From the NCBI GenBank assembly GCA_020849665.1, contig JADLFX010000107.1, forward strand, positions 46,179-110,178: DNA of 64,000 nt, read 5' to 3'. Source of the stretch: Planctomycetota bacterium. Lineage in GTDB: Bacteria > Planctomycetota > UBA1135 > UBA2386. Below, in pieces: positions 9,081-18,563 of this stretch. The translations under genes and the position numbers were made by a program. The notes under the pieces were generated by a model that was not told the origin of the DNA, ran no database searches, and worked only from the letters and a program-made list of their open reading frames with translations. Numbering within the stretch: the stretch's first letter is position 1; every line of letters begins with the position of its first letter.

Positions 9081-10061
9081 GTGCCCGAAGACCCTGGAGG
9101 CTCCCGCCCCCGCGCGCCGCTGGACCGGCGGGAGTTCCTGGGTCTGTCGTTGGGCACGCTCGCCGCGGGGGCGCAAGACTCGCGACCGGCCACGGCGCCT
9201 GCGGCGCTGGCGCGCCGGCCGCTGGGCCGCACCCGCGAGGACGTCGCGATCCTGGCCCTGGGCACGCATCCCCTGAGCACCCTGCCCGACGCGCAGGAGG
9301 CGGCCGCGGTGGAGATCGTGCGCCGCGCCATCGCGGCGGGCGTGAACTACATCGACACCGCGCCCTCCTACCCGAGCGAGCAGGCGCTGCACCGGGCCGA
9401 GCGGCGGGTGGCTGCGGCGCTGGCGGGGTGCCGCGACCGCGTCCTGCTCGCGACCAAGTCGTACCGGATCGAGAAGGCGCGCGCGCTCGCCGAACTCGAG
9501 GGCTCGCTGCGCGCGCTCGGCACCGACCGCGTGGACGTGTTCCAGGTGCATGCCGTGGGCGACCGCGACGACCTGCGCCGCAAGCTCGACCCGGACAAGG
9601 GCACGCTGGCCGCGGCCCTCGCGGCGCAGCAGGCCGGCAAGTGCCGCTTCCTCGGTGTGACCGGCCACGCCGACCCCGAGGTGATGGCGGAGTGCCTCGC
9701 GGTGCATGCGTTCGCGACGCTGCTGGTGCCGGTGAACATCGCCGATCCGCTCTGGCGCTCGTTCGTCCGCCACACCCTGCCCAAGGCGAAGGCGGCCGGG
9801 ACGGCGGTCGTGGCCATGAAGGTGTTCGCCGCCGGCCGGCTGGTGGCGGGCGGCAAGACCACGCCGGCCGAGTGTCTGCGCTTCGCCCTGTCCCAGGACG
9901 TCGCCACGGCGGTCGTCGGCGCGCGCAGCGTCGCCGAACTGGAGGCGGATCTCGGCGCCGCGCGGGCGTTCCAGCCCATGCCTCCGGCGGAGCAGGAGCG
10001 CCTCGGCCAGTCCCTCGCGCCGCATCCTGGACAAACCCTGGAGTGGTACAAACGGTCTTGA
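9081..10061 (+). CDS. Aldo/keto reductase with Tat signal
   Basis: 326 residues from a GTG at 9081; an earlier ATG at 9042 would give 13 extra residues. A Tat-type leader DRREFLGLSLGTLAAG comes first. The (beta/alpha)8 aldo/keto reductase domain shows NYIDTAPSYPSE (Asp and catalytic Tyr), LLATKSY (Lys) and VFQVHAV (His), which together form the catalytic tetrad, and VVGARSVAELE near the NADPH-binding end. It reduces a carbonyl substrate that cannot be predicted. Exported, Tat-targeted members are common in bacteria of this type. It is divergent from the amidase operon, with about 50 bases between the starts. Confidence 0.88.
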   Translation: MPEDPGGSRPRAPLDRREFLGLSLGTLAAGAQDSRPATAPAALARRPLGRTREDVAILALGTHPLSTLPDAQEAAAVEIVRRAIAAGVNYIDTAPSYPSEQALHRAERRVAAALAGCRDRVLLATKSYRIEKARALAELEGSLRALGTDRVDVFQVHAVGDRDDLRRKLDPDKGTLAAALAAQQAGKCRFLGVTGHADPEVMAECLAVHAFATLLVPVNIADPLWRSFVRHTLPKAKAAGTAVVAMKVFAAGRLVAGGKTTPAECLRFALSQDVATAVVGARSVAELEADLGAARAFQPMPPAEQERLGQSLAPHPGQTLEWYKRS

Positions 10062-10173
10062 GCCGCCGCCGCCCGGGGTCGACAGACAGCAAGGCGCCGC
10101 GGCCACCTTTCCTGGATCGCGCCGCCGGAACCATGGGCCTGCCGGCCAGCGAGCGACGCACGCGACCTGAAGC

Positions 10174-11871
10174 ATGATGCACTTCCGCCCGATCTCCTTG
10201 TTCCTCCTGGCCACGGCCCTGGCCGCCCAGGCCCCGACCACCGCGGTCTCCGCCCCGGCCGAACGCCCCATCCCCGCGGGAGCGCCCGCGGCGATGGCCT
10301 TGATCCGTGCCCAGCAGCTGCAGGCGCACGCCGAGTTCCTCGCCTCGGATGCCCTTGGGGGCCGGCTCACGGGATCGCCGGGTCAGCGGAAGGCGGCCGA
10401 GTACGTGGCCAGGCACTTCGAGAGCCTGGGACTCGAGCCGTTCGGCGACGAGGGCAAGGCCGGCGAAGCGCGGAGCTGGTTCCAGAGCTACCCCATCCTC
10501 AGGACCCGTCTGGACGCGGAGCACACCAGGATCGAAGTGGCTGGCCAGCGGTTCGCGGACGGCTTCTCGGTCCTGCCGGCGCGCAAGCCCGAGGACGTGC
10601 AGGTGAAGGGCAAGCTGCGTTTCCTGGGGGTCAACCGCGTTCCGAGCGACGCCGGCAACGACTCGCTCGCCGGCGCGATCCCGGTCGTCGTCCTGCGCGG
10701 CAGCGGACTGCCGAACGCGAGCGTGGAGCAGGAGTTCGGCGTCGCGTTCTCCCAGCTCACGCGGATCCAGGGCGTGGCCTCACGGCTGGAGAAACGCGGG
10801 GCCAGGCTCGTGGTGTTCGCGATCCTCGACGACCACGGCGCGATCGCCAACGTCCTCAACTACATGGGCGTGCACCCGGGCAAGGACCTGGTCGCGCCGG
10901 GCAAGCCGCTCGCCGAGGTGCTGGCGATGCCGGACATGGGCGCGATGGCCCAGGCCTACGCCGGCAAGACCCCCAAGGTGTTCACCTCCGCGCGGGTCTC
11001 CCGCGCCCTGCTGGAGGCGATGGGCCTTTCGGAGCAGGGCCTAGCCGCGGCGGGGGATGAACCCGCACAGCCCCCCAAGGCGAAGGACGCCACGGCCAGC
11101 GTGGGCGTGGCGGTCCGCAAGGAGGAGGCCCAGGCGGTGAACGTGGTGGGCGTCCTGCGCGGCGGCGACCCGAAGCTGGCGAAGGAAGCCGTGGTGTATT
11201 CCGCGCACATGGACCACGTCGGCACCCGGATGGACGGCGAGGTGTTCAACGGCGCCGACGACAACGCCTCGGGGACCTCCGGCCTCCTGGAGATCGCCAC
11301 TGCGTTCGCCAAGGCGGAGGCGCGGCCGCGCCGCTCGATCGTGTTCCTCTCGGTGTCGGGCGAGGAGCTCGGGCTCTGGGGTTCGGCGTGGTACGCCGAG
11401 CACCCGACCTGGGAGGCGAGCGCCATGATCGCCAACATCAACACCGACATGATCGGGCGCAGCGGACCGGAGTCGGGAGCGGACGAGGTGACGGTCACGC
11501 CCAGCTACGCGCACGGTGCGTTCTCGACCATCGTCCGCGACGCCGCGCGCTTCGCCCGCGAGCTGGGCATGGGGCTGACCAGCGGCGACAAGTACTACAC
11601 GCGCAGCGACCACTTCAACTTCGTGCAGAAGGGCATCCCCGCGGTGTTCTTCTGCAACGGCGAGCACGAGGACTACCACAAGGTCAGCGACCACGCCGAC
11701 AAGCTCGACGCGCAGAAGATGGAGCGGATCGCCCGGCTGGCGTTCTGGACGGGGTGGGCGGTCGCCGGCGCCGACGCGCGCCCGCAGACCCTGGGCCGGC
11801 AGACCGGCTGGGACGGCAACACCCCGCGCGCGGGCAAGGGCGAGAAGCCGCGCGGCGGCAAGAAGGAGTGA
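10174..11871 (+). CDS. M28-family zinc aminopeptidase, secreted
   Basis: 565 residues with a Sec signal peptide (FRPISLFLLATALAAQ). An N-terminal cap and a protease-associated-like insertion precede the M28 catalytic domain. The metal ligands are visible in order: SAHMDHVG (His), NGADDNASG (bridging Asp), SVSGEELG (catalytic Glu and ligand Glu), NTDMIGR (Asp) and EHEDYHKVSDH (His). It should release N-terminal amino acids from peptides outside the cytoplasm. The Lys/Gly-rich tail GKGEKPRGGKKE is unusual. The 112 bases before it show no clear promoter. It stands alone, 130 bases before the ArsR fusion gene. Confidence 0.92.
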   Translation: MMHFRPISLFLLATALAAQAPTTAVSAPAERPIPAGAPAAMALIRAQQLQAHAEFLASDALGGRLTGSPGQRKAAEYVARHFESLGLEPFGDEGKAGEARSWFQSYPILRTRLDAEHTRIEVAGQRFADGFSVLPARKPEDVQVKGKLRFLGVNRVPSDAGNDSLAGAIPVVVLRGSGLPNASVEQEFGVAFSQLTRIQGVASRLEKRGARLVVFAILDDHGAIANVLNYMGVHPGKDLVAPGKPLAEVLAMPDMGAMAQAYAGKTPKVFTSARVSRALLEAMGLSEQGLAAAGDEPAQPPKAKDATASVGVAVRKEEAQAVNVVGVLRGGDPKLAKEAVVYSAHMDHVGTRMDGEVFNGADDNASGTSGLLEIATAFAKAEARPRRSIVFLSVSGEELGLWGSAWYAEHPTWEASAMIANINTDMIGRSGPESGADEVTVTPSYAHGAFSTIVRDAARFARELGMGLTSGDKYYTRSDHFNFVQKGIPAVFFCNGEHEDYHKVSDHADKLDAQKMERIARLAFWTGWAVAGADARPQTLGRQTGWDGNTPRAGKGEKPRGGKKE

Positions 11872-11965
11872 TCCCGGCGGCCCCGCGCCCCCTCCCTGGC
11901 GGGGCGGTGGGGCCGGGAGCCCGATGGCAGCGGATCGACCGTGGCTGGGAGTGTTCCACTCCGCG

Positions 11966-11983
11966 CTTGATCTTTATATCAAG
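11966..11983. promoter_or_regulatory. Palindromic operator in front of the ArsR-methyltransferase/ahcY operon
   Basis: CTTGAT-6-ATCAAG is a perfect inverted repeat in an AT-rich patch (11966-11999) that stands out from the GC-rich surroundings. A second imperfect pair (TATC...GATA) overlaps it. It ends 18 bases before the GTG start, the usual place for an ArsR operator, and TTGATC inside it could also serve as a -35 box with TGATAT 17 bases downstream. Autoregulation by the fusion protein is inferred. Confidence 0.6.
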
Positions 11984-12001
11984 ATAGGCTGATATATCTC
12001 C

Positions 12002-13060
12002 GTGCCCACGTTGCTCGCGGCCCTGCACCAGACCCTGAAGCTCCTCGCGGACCCGACGCGGCTGCGCCTCGCGGCCCTGCTGGCCGAGGAGGAGCTGTCG
12101 GTGCAGGAACTCATGAGCGCCACCGGCCTGGCGCAGAGCCGGGTCAGCAACCACCTCTCCCTGCTCAAGCGCGCGGGGCTGGTGCGCGACCGGCGCGAGG
12201 GCACGTGGAGCTTCCACCGCCTGGTCGAGCCGGCCCCCGACGGGGCGCTCTCGCCCCAGCTCTACGAGGCCGTGCTCGTGCCCTATCTGGAGAGCCAGTC
12301 CGGCAAGTCCGACCGCGCGGCGCTCGAGATGTTGCGCGAGCGCCGCCGCGAACGCAGCAGGCGCACCCACGACCGGCTCGCACCGGAGTGGGCCGCGCGG
12401 GGTCAGGAGTTCCGCAGCGGCGCGCTGCGCATGCACGCCCTGGCGGCGCTGCTGCCGCGCGGCCTGCGACTGGCCGACCTCGGCTGCGGCGCCGGCTACC
12501 TGACCTCGTTCCTGGTCGCCCGGGGCGCGCGGGTGATCGCCGTGGACCACTCGGCCGCGATGCTGGCGCAGGCGCGCCGCCGCGTGCCGCAGGGCGCCGA
12601 GTTCCGCCAGGGCGAGTTCGACCAGCTGCCGCTGGCCGACGGCGAGGTGGACGGCGCGTTCGCCAACCTCGTGTGGCATCACCTCGCCGACCAGGACCGC
12701 GCGGCGCGCGAACTGCTGCGTGTGGTGCGACCCGGCGGCAGCGTGGTGATCACCGACCTCCTGCCGCACGGAGAGGAGTGGCTGCGCGAACGCATGGGCG
12801 ACTTGCGGCTCGGCGTGCGTCCCCAGATCGTCGTCGGAGCCCTGGCCCGGGCCGGGTTCACCGACCTCGTCACCGAGGACGTGGACGACGCCTACCGCGT
12901 CGAGAGCCCGCAGGGACAGCCGACCGAACTGGCGATGTTCCTGGCGCGCGGCATGCGTCCCGCGGCCGCCGCTCCAGCGCCTGTGCCGGAGCGCGCCGCG
13001 CGCGCCCCCCGGACTTCCAAGACCGCTTCCCGTTCCCGTTCCAAGACTCGAGAACCCTGA
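12002..13060 (+). CDS. ArsR-type regulator fused to SAM-dependent methyltransferase domain
   Basis: 352 residues from a GTG at 12002. Residues 1-90 are an ArsR winged helix: [24 protein letters not shown], then the recognition helix [23 protein letters not shown]. No metal-binding ELCVCDL-type motif is present. Residues about 140-300 are a class I methyltransferase fold with [15 protein letters not shown] as the AdoMet loop, [11 protein letters not shown] and the [22 protein letters not shown] region. The Pro/Ala/Arg-rich tail is low complexity. The gene lies 2 bases before ahcY, so it is likely to sense the SAM/SAH balance and control the operon. Similar ArsR-methyltransferase fusions occur next to methionine-cycle genes elsewhere. 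Confidence 0.9.
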   Translation: MPTLLAALHQTLKLLADPTRLRLAALLAEEELSVQELMSATGLAQSRVSNHLSLLKRAGLVRDRREGTWSFHRLVEPAPDGALSPQLYEAVLVPYLESQSGKSDRAALEMLRERRRERSRRTHDRLAPEWAARGQEFRSGALRMHALAALLPRGLRLADLGCGAGYLTSFLVARGARVIAVDHSAAMLAQARRRVPQGAEFRQGEFDQLPLADGEVDGAFANLVWHHLADQDRAARELLRVVRPGGSVVITDLLPHGEEWLRERMGDLRLGVRPQIVVGALARAGFTDLVTEDVDDAYRVESPQGQPTELAMFLARGMRPAAAAPAPVPERAARAPRTSKTASRSRSKTREP

Positions 13061-13062
13061 CC

Positions 13063-14442
13063 ATGACCCCAGCCAAGACCGCGAGCGCCAAGACGGCGCC
13101 GAACAAGAAGCACGCCTCCAAGCCCGCCGACAAGCCGGCTCCGACCGCCAAGCCGCCGTACAAGGTGAAGGACATCGGCCTCGCCGAGCGCGGCCGCAAG
13201 GAGATCCAGATCGCCGAGAACGAGATGCCCGGCCTGATGGCGATCCGCCGCAAGCACCGCGAGAAGAAGCCGTTGAAGGGCGCGCGCATCGCCGGGTGCC
13301 TGCACATGACCACCGAGACCGCGGTGTTGATCGAGACCCTGCGCGACCTGGGCGCCCAGGTGCAGTGGAGCTCGTGCAACATCTTCTCCACCGAGGACCA
13401 GGCGGCCGCGGCGATCGCCGCCAGCGGCGTGCCGGTCTACGCGTGGAAGGGCGAGACCGAGGCGGAGTACTGGTGGTGCATCGAGCAGACCCTGGTGTTC
13501 CCCGACGGCCAGCCGCTCAACATGATCCTGGATGACGGTGGCGACCTCACCGCCGTGGTGCACGACAAGCACCCCGAGCTGCTCGCCGGCATCCGCGGCA
13601 TCTCGGAGGAGACCACGACCGGCGTGCATCACCTCTACAAGATGCTCAAGGATGGCTCGCTGAAGGTCCCGGCGATCAACGTCAACGACTCGGTGACCAA
13701 GAGCAAGTTCGACAACCTCTACGGCTGCCGGGAGTCGCTGGCCGACGGCATCAAGCGCGCCACCGGCGTGATGATCGCCGGCAAGACTGCGGTCGTGGCC
13801 GGCTATGGCGACGTGGGCAAGGGCTCGGCGCACGCGCTCAAGGCGTTCGGCGCGCGCGTGCTGGTGACCGAGATCGACCCCATCAACGCCCTCCAGGCGG
13901 CGATGGAGGGCTTCCAGGTGGTGACCATGGAGGAGGCCGCCCCGCTGGCGCAGATCTTCGTGACCGCCACGGGCTGCAAGGACGTGATCCGCCCCGAGCA
14001 CCTGCAGGTGATGCCCAACGACGCGATCGTCTGCAACATCGGCCACTTCGACATCGAGATCGACGTCGCGTGGCTGAAGAAGAACGCCGTGGAGCAGGTG
14101 AACATCCAGCCCCAGGTGGACCGCTTCCGCCTGAAGAACGGGCGCCACATCATCCTGCTGGCCGAAGGCCGCCTCGTGAACCTGGGCTGCGCCACCGGCC
14201 ACCCCAGCTTCGTCATGAGCAACTCGTTCTCGAACCAGGTGCTGGCGCAGATCGAGCTGTGGACCAACGGCAGCAAGTACAAGGTCGGCGTCTACACGCT
14301 GCCCAAGAAGCTCGACGAGGAGGTGGCCCGCCTGCACCTCGAACAGCTCGGCGCGCGGCTCACGAGGCTGAGCAAGGCCCAGGCCGAGTACCTGAGCGTG
14401 CCGGTCGAGGGGCCGTACAAGCCCGAGCACTACCGGTACTGA
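13063..14442 (+). CDS. ahcY: Adenosylhomocysteinase
   Basis: 459 residues. A Lys/Ala/Pro-rich N-terminal extension of about 30 residues precedes a complete S-adenosylhomocysteine hydrolase: [32 protein letters not shown], the [13 protein letters not shown] segment, the NAD-binding [14 protein letters not shown], and the C-terminal [10 protein letters not shown] that closes the cofactor site of the neighbouring subunit. It splits SAH to adenosine and homocysteine, removing the inhibitory product of methylation. It is cytosolic and tetrameric in the family. It starts 2 bases after the ArsR-methyltransferase gene and is clearly in the same operon, so it is probably the main regulatory target. 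Confidence 0.97.
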   Translation: MTPAKTASAKTAPNKKHASKPADKPAPTAKPPYKVKDIGLAERGRKEIQIAENEMPGLMAIRRKHREKKPLKGARIAGCLHMTTETAVLIETLRDLGAQVQWSSCNIFSTEDQAAAAIAASGVPVYAWKGETEAEYWWCIEQTLVFPDGQPLNMILDDGGDLTAVVHDKHPELLAGIRGISEETTTGVHHLYKMLKDGSLKVPAINVNDSVTKSKFDNLYGCRESLADGIKRATGVMIAGKTAVVAGYGDVGKGSAHALKAFGARVLVTEIDPINALQAAMEGFQVVTMEEAAPLAQIFVTATGCKDVIRPEHLQVMPNDAIVCNIGHFDIEIDVAWLKKNAVEQVNIQPQVDRFRLKNGRHIILLAEGRLVNLGCATGHPSFVMSNSFSNQVLAQIELWTNGSKYKVGVYTLPKKLDEEVARLHLEQLGARLTRLSKAQAEYLSVPVEGPYKPEHYRY

Positions 14443-14478
14443 GCGCCCCCTGCACCGCCGCCCCGCGGCGGGTACCGG

Positions 14479-14523
14479 CGGACGGGCGTGCGGCCCCGAC
14501 CGCTGCGGCGCTGCGGCCGTCCG
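14479..14523. terminator. Stem-loop between convergent genes
   Basis: CGGACGG (14479-14485) pairs perfectly with CCGTCCG (14517-14523). It lies between the convergent ahcY and redoxin genes. No T-run follows on either strand, so intrinsic termination is uncertain. Confidence 0.35.
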
Positions 14524-14556
14524 GTCTGCCCCGTCAGGGCAGCCGCGGCGCGCGGC

Positions 14557-15120
14557 TCACCGCGCGGGCTGCCACTTGATGTTGCAGCCCGCGCTCGGCC
14601 GTTGGTCCTGGTTCACGGGCTGGCCCGCGAGGACCGCGTCGAGCGCGGTGCGCAGGTCCTGGCCCGTGACCGGGATCCCGTTCCCCGGGCGGCTGCCGTC
14701 CATCTGACCGCGATAGACCAGGCGCAGGCCGGCATCGAACACGTAGAAGTCCGGGGTGCACGCGGCCTGGTAGGCCTTCGCCACCTCCTGCGTCTCGTCG
14801 TAGAGGTAGGGAAAGCGATAGCCGTGGACCCGCGCCTCCTCGGCCATCCTGGCGGGGGCATCGTCGGGGTAGGCCTTGGCATCGTTGGCGCTGATGGCGA
14901 CGAAGGCCACGCCCTTGGCGAGGTACTCGCTGGCCAGCTTGACCAGTCCCTTCTGCACGTGCTTCACGTACGGGCAGTGGTTGCACAGGAACATCACCAC
15001 CGTCGCCTTGCCCTTGGCGACGTCCTGCAGACGCACGGTCTTGCCGGTCAGCGGCTCCGGCAGCGCGAACGGCGGGGCCTTCGTGCCCAGGGGGAGCATG
15101 CGGGATTCGGTGAGGGCCAT
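14557..15120 (-). CDS. Thioredoxin-like redoxin (AhpC/TSA family)
   Basis: 187 residues with no signal peptide. The order is typical of cytosolic peroxiredoxin-like proteins with an N-H-CPY active site: GTKAPPFALPEPLTGKTV, then VVMFLCNHCPYVKH (redox Cys), FVAISANDAKAYPDDAP, YLYDETQEVAKAYQAACTPDFYVFD with a cis-Pro, and a C-terminal GCNIKW cysteine. It may reduce peroxides or disulfides using a partner that is not encoded nearby. It lies 17 bases after the small secreted-protein gene on the same strand and could be co-transcribed with it. Confidence 0.9.
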   Translation of the reverse strand: MALTESRMLPLGTKAPPFALPEPLTGKTVRLQDVAKGKATVVMFLCNHCPYVKHVQKGLVKLASEYLAKGVAFVAISANDAKAYPDDAPARMAEEARVHGYRFPYLYDETQEVAKAYQAACTPDFYVFDAGLRLVYRGQMDGSRPGNGIPVTGQDLRTALDAVLAGQPVNQDQRPSAGCNIKWQPAR

Positions 15121-15137
15121 GCGCGCGTTCTCCTCGC

Positions 15138-15614
15138 TCAGCGGAAGGTCACGGCCACGCCCTGGCTCAGGTCCGGGCCGAAGTAGAACCCGAAGTAGCG
15201 GGCGGCGCCCTGGAGGTACAGGGTCGTGCCGGCGAGCGCGGGGTCCTGCGGGATCGGTGCCGCTACCTTCGTCACGGTGCTCGGCAGCCAGACGTCGACG
15301 AGCGGTTGGACGTAGAGCGTGCAGCCGGTGCGCAGCACCGGCACTTCCAGCTTCTGCGCGCCGAGCAGGAGCACCCAGCCGCCGAAGTAGACGTTGCAGC
15401 AGCCGGTGGGGGCCTTCATCTCGATGGCCAGGGCGCAGGGTCCCGGATCGAGCGTCGCCACCAGCTCCGGTGCGTTCAGGAACGCCCCGGGACACCCGGT
15501 GCCGTACTTCTGGATCGTGATGTCGCGGAAGATCCCGCAGCCCGTCTGGGCCGGGGCGCGGTTCGCGGCGACGAGGATCGAGCAGAGGATCAACCAGGGA
15601 AGGAACCGGCGCAT
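15138..15614 (-). CDS. Small secreted protein with IPxDPxLxG C-terminal motif
   Basis: 158 residues with a Sec signal peptide (RRFLPWLILCSILVAANRAPAQ). The mature part is beta-rich and contains seven cysteines, including TGCCNV. No enzyme family is recognised. The C-terminus has APIPQDPALAGTTLYLQGAA, the same pattern as the end of the island FG-GAP protein (VWIPNDPGLIGVVLRTQALV). This motif looks like a recurring terminal module of exported proteins in this organism. The gene is 17 bases upstream of the redoxin gene. Confidence 0.75.
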   Translation of the reverse strand: MRRFLPWLILCSILVAANRAPAQTGCGIFRDITIQKYGTGCPGAFLNAPELVATLDPGPCALAIEMKAPTGCCNVYFGGWVLLLGAQKLEVPVLRTGCTLYVQPLVDVWLPSTVTKVAAPIPQDPALAGTTLYLQGAARYFGFYFGPDLSQGVAVTFR

Positions 15615-15687
15615 CGCAGCCTCCTCGTTCGGATCGACGGCGCATGCTACCGCCCCGCCGGGTTCCCGGCGCCCGCCGGCGGCGCGC

Positions 15688-15776
15688 TGGTGCGGGGAGA
15701 GGGATTCGAACCCTCACGGGCGCTACCGCCCCGCGGCTTTTAAGGCCGCTGCGTCTGCCGGTTCCGCCATCCCCGC
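15688..15776 (-). tRNA. tRNA-Leu(UAA)
   Basis: Read on the minus strand, the acceptor GCGGGGA pairs with TCCCCGC, followed by discriminator A and an encoded CCA. The anticodon stem GCGGC/GCCGC encloses CTTAAAA (anticodon UAA), a long variable arm GGGGCGGTAGCGCCC identifies a class II tRNA, and the T arm has GGTTCGAATCC. 89 bases including CCA. It lies between the secreted-protein gene and fumC. Confidence 0.95.
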
Positions 15777-15890
15777 GGGATGCGAGGCAGGGTAGGGGCG
15801 GGACGGGTGCCCGCCAAAGCCAAAGCCTTGAGGCTGCCGCCCGTCCCGCGACAATCCGCCCTTTCTCCTCCGCCGACCCCCGAGATCACC

Positions 15891-17282
15891 ATGAGCCAGG
15901 CATTCCGGATCGAGAAGGACACGATGGGCGAGATGCGCGTGCCGGCCGACGCGTACTACGGCGCCCAGACCGCGCGCGCGCTCGAGAACTTCCCGGTCAG
16001 CGGGCAGGCGATCCCGCGTCCGGTGATCCGCGCGCTGGGCATCCTCAAGGGTGCCGCCGCGACCGTGAACATGGAGCTGGGCGGACTCGCCAAGGACCTC
16101 GGCGCCGCCATCGAACGGGCCGCGGCGGAGGTGGCAGAGGGCAAGCTGGACCGGCACTTCGTCGTGGACGTGTTCCAGACCGGCAGCGGGACCTCGTCCA
16201 ACATGAATGCCAACGAGGTGATCGCCAACCGCGCCGGGGAGCTGCTGGGCAAGGCGCTGGGGTCCAAGGCCGTGCACCCCAACGACCACGTGAACATGGG
16301 ACAGTCCAGCAACGACGTGTTCCCGACCGCCGTGCAGCTCGGGCTGGCCCTGACCATCCAGGAGCAGCTCCTGCCGGAGCTGGGCAGGCTGGCCGAGGCG
16401 CTGCACGGGCTCGCGGACCGCACCTTCGCCCAGGTGAAGACCGGGCGCACGCATCTGATGGACGCGATGCCGATCCGCTACGGCCAGGAGTTCCGGGGCT
16501 ACGCAGGGCAGGTGGAACGCGGCGCGGCGCGGATCGGACAGGCGCTGGAGGACCTCTGCGAGGTGCCGCTGGGCGGCACCGCCGTGGGTACGGGAGTGAA
16601 CGCGGACCCGCGCCTGGCCCAGGGCATCTGCAAGCTGGTGGCCCGAGACCACGGCGTGCGCCTGCGCGAGACCACGAACCACTTCCAGGCCCAGGCCTGC
16701 CTCGACGCCGTGGTGCACGCGAGCGGCGCGCTGCGCGCGTTCGCCACCGGCTTCTACAAGTTCGCCAACGACATCCGCTGGATGAGCTCGAGCATCATGG
16801 GCGAGCTGAAGATCCCCGAGGTCCAGCCGGGCTCGTCGATCATGCCGGCCAAGGTCAACCCGGTGATCTGCGAGTCGGTCCTGATGCTCTGCGGCCAGGT
16901 GTTCGCCAACGACGGCGCGGTGGCATTCGGCAACAGCCAGGGGCAGTTCGAGCTCAACACGATGATGCCGTTCGTCGCCCGCAACGCGATCGAGTCGGCC
17001 ACGCTCCTGGCGCATGGTGCGCGCATGTTCCGCGAGAAGTGCCTGGCGGGCGTCGAGGTGACCGCGGAGGCGGCCAGGCGCGTGCACCGCAACCCGATCC
17101 TCGCCACGGCCCTCAACAAGGCGATCGGCTACGAGCACGCGGCCAAGATCGCCAAGGAGGCCGCGGCCAAGGGCCTCACCGTGCGCGAGATCGCGGCGCA
17201 GCAGACCCAGGTGCCCCCAGCCGAGCTGGACCGCCTGCTCGATCCCGCGCGCCTCTGCGGGGAGTGGGGCAAGAGCCGCTGA
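15891..17282 (+). CDS. fumC: Fumarate hydratase class II
   Basis: 463 residues, the standard length. The start MSQAFRIEKDTMGEMRVPAD matches the family. Also visible are YYGAQTARALENF, SGTSSNMNANEV, the catalytic-site TGRTHLMDAMP and GSSIMPAKVNPV, the fumarase/aspartase signature loop with its catalytic Ser. It reversibly hydrates fumarate to L-malate in the TCA cycle and needs no iron-sulfur cluster. It is cytosolic and forms homotetramers in the family. It is transcribed away from tRNA-Leu as a single gene. Confidence 0.97.
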   Translation: MSQAFRIEKDTMGEMRVPADAYYGAQTARALENFPVSGQAIPRPVIRALGILKGAAATVNMELGGLAKDLGAAIERAAAEVAEGKLDRHFVVDVFQTGSGTSSNMNANEVIANRAGELLGKALGSKAVHPNDHVNMGQSSNDVFPTAVQLGLALTIQEQLLPELGRLAEALHGLADRTFAQVKTGRTHLMDAMPIRYGQEFRGYAGQVERGAARIGQALEDLCEVPLGGTAVGTGVNADPRLAQGICKLVARDHGVRLRETTNHFQAQACLDAVVHASGALRAFATGFYKFANDIRWMSSSIMGELKIPEVQPGSSIMPAKVNPVICESVLMLCGQVFANDGAVAFGNSQGQFELNTMMPFVARNAIESATLLAHGARMFREKCLAGVEVTAEAARRVHRNPILATALNKAIGYEHAAKIAKEAAAKGLTVREIAAQQTQVPPAELDRLLDPARLCGEWGKSR

Positions 17283-17310
17283 GTGCGGCGCGGGCCGCGG
17301 GCGCGCGGGC

Positions 17311-17502
17311 TCAGATCGCCGCGCCGTGCGGGTCGCGCGTGCCGGTGCCGGCCTTCAGCGACACCTTGCCGCGGATGCCCATGTACACGGCCTTGAGGGC
17401 CACGTACGGCAGGTAGAGGCAGACCACGACCACGAGCGAGCCGGCGATGACGAAGGTCATCAGCACGACGAAGACGATCCAGCTCGCGATGCGTGCGGCC
17501 AT
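17311..17502 (-). CDS. Small membrane protein
   Basis: 63 residues. Residues 5-40 are one long hydrophobic stretch (WIVFVVLMTFVIAGSLVVVV then CLYLPYVALKAVYMGI), probably one or two transmembrane helices, with a basic tail. Unrecognised. It is divergent from the DJ-1/PfpI gene, and the 63-base gap between the two starts should hold both promoters. Confidence 0.6.
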   Translation of the reverse strand: MAARIASWIVFVVLMTFVIAGSLVVVVCLYLPYVALKAVYMGIRGKVSLKAGTGTRDPHGAAI

Positions 17503-17565
17503 GGTGCGGGGCGCGGAAGTATAGTCCGCCACCCGAGCCGCCGGAGCACGGCGGTCCAGCCAAGC

Positions 17566-18120
17566 ATGAAGACTCCGCGTGTGCTCGTGATCCTCGCCGA
17601 TGGCGCCGAGGAGATGGAGGTGGTGATCACGGTCGACGTCCTGCGCCGGGCCGGGATCGAGGTGGTGAGCGCCGGCCTGGCGGGATCCGGGCCGGTGACG
17701 TGCAGCCGGGGCGTCCGCCTGGTTCCCGATCTGGGACTCGCCGAGGCGCGCGGCCCCTTCGACCTGGTGGTCCTGCCGGGAGGCGCGAAGGGCAGCGATG
17801 CGCTGGCGGCCTCCGCGGAGGTGGGCCGCCTGCTCCAGGCGCAGGAGCGGGACGGCCGCGGCATCGCAGCGATCTGCGCGGCACCCAAGGTGCTCGCCGT
17901 GCACGGCGTCCAGGCCGGCCGGGCGATGACCAGCCACCCCTCCGTGCGCGACGCCGTGGCGCGTCACGGCCGCTACGTGGAGTCCCCGGTGGTCGAGGAC
18001 GGCGACCTCGTGACCAGCCGCGGGCCGGGCACGGCGTTCGCGTTCGCGCTGACGCTGGTGGCACGGCTCTGCGGCAAGGACCGCGCCGAGAGCCTGCGCG
18101 GGCCCATGGTCCTCGCCTGA
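17566..18120 (+). CDS. DJ-1/PfpI-family protein
   Basis: 184 residues, a single DJ-1/PfpI domain: VLVILADGAEEMEVVITVDVLRRAG with the conserved Glu, LVVLPGGAKGSDAL, and the nucleophile elbow GIAAICAAPKVLA with the active-site Cys, then SRGPGTAFAFAL at the C-terminus. Its length and the AEEME opening are close to YajL/DJ-1 rather than to the protease-like PfpI. Members act as deglycases or chaperones protecting against carbonyl and oxidative damage. Cytosolic. Confidence 0.93.
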   Translation: MKTPRVLVILADGAEEMEVVITVDVLRRAGIEVVSAGLAGSGPVTCSRGVRLVPDLGLAEARGPFDLVVLPGGAKGSDALAASAEVGRLLQAQERDGRGIAAICAAPKVLAVHGVQAGRAMTSHPSVRDAVARHGRYVESPVVEDGDLVTSRGPGTAFAFALTLVARLCGKDRAESLRGPMVLA

Positions 18121-18140
18121 GGGCCCGGGCGGGCGCAGGC

Positions 18141-18563
18141 TCAGCGCGCCGCGCGCTCGAAGTCGGGGATGGCCCCCTGGGCTCCGCCGGCCAGGGGCCC
18201 GCCCTCGGCACGGGGGCCCGGACACACCAGGAGGAGACGCGTGCTGCCGTCGCCTGCGACCGGGATCACCACGACGATCCGGTCGGCCCGACCGTCCGCG
18301 TCTTCGTCCTCGACCGCGAACGGGATCGGGGTACGCCCCTCGTGGTAGACCGCGAGCCGCTCCACCCGCAGGTTGGCGATGCGGGCCTGCAGCTCGGCCA
18401 GCGGCAGCGCCACGCGGGCGAGCGGCCGTGCCCGGCCGTCGGCGGTCACGATCGGCACGACCAGGCTCTCCGCGGTGCTGGTGACGCAGCCCGCGGCCAG
18501 CCATGCCAGGACGAGGAGCGCGCAACCGCCGCGGCGGTGCTTCACCGCCACGCCTCCGGCCAT
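18141..18563 (-). CDS. Putative lipoprotein
   Basis: 140 residues. The leader KHRRGGCALLVLAWLAAGC has a basic N-terminus, a hydrophobic core and the lipobox LAAGC. The mature part is short and beta-rich, with a DEDADGRADR segment that resembles a calcium-binding loop. Unrecognised. The start (ATG at 18563, or the GTG just inside) overlaps the end of the small upstream gene by 22 bases, suggesting an operon. Confidence 0.65.
   Translation of the reverse strand: MAGGVAVKHRRGGCALLVLAWLAAGCVTSTAESLVVPIVTADGRARPLARVALPLAELQARIANLRVERLAVYHEGRTPIPFAVEDEDADGRADRIVVVIPVAGDGSTRLLLVCPGPRAEGGPLAGGAQGAIPDFERAAR

Noticed and set aside
12205..13062. Extended plus-strand frame running into ahcY from upstream
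   Set aside because: It overlaps the ArsR-methyltransferase gene in another frame; the ATG at 13063 fits the family start and the operon spacing.
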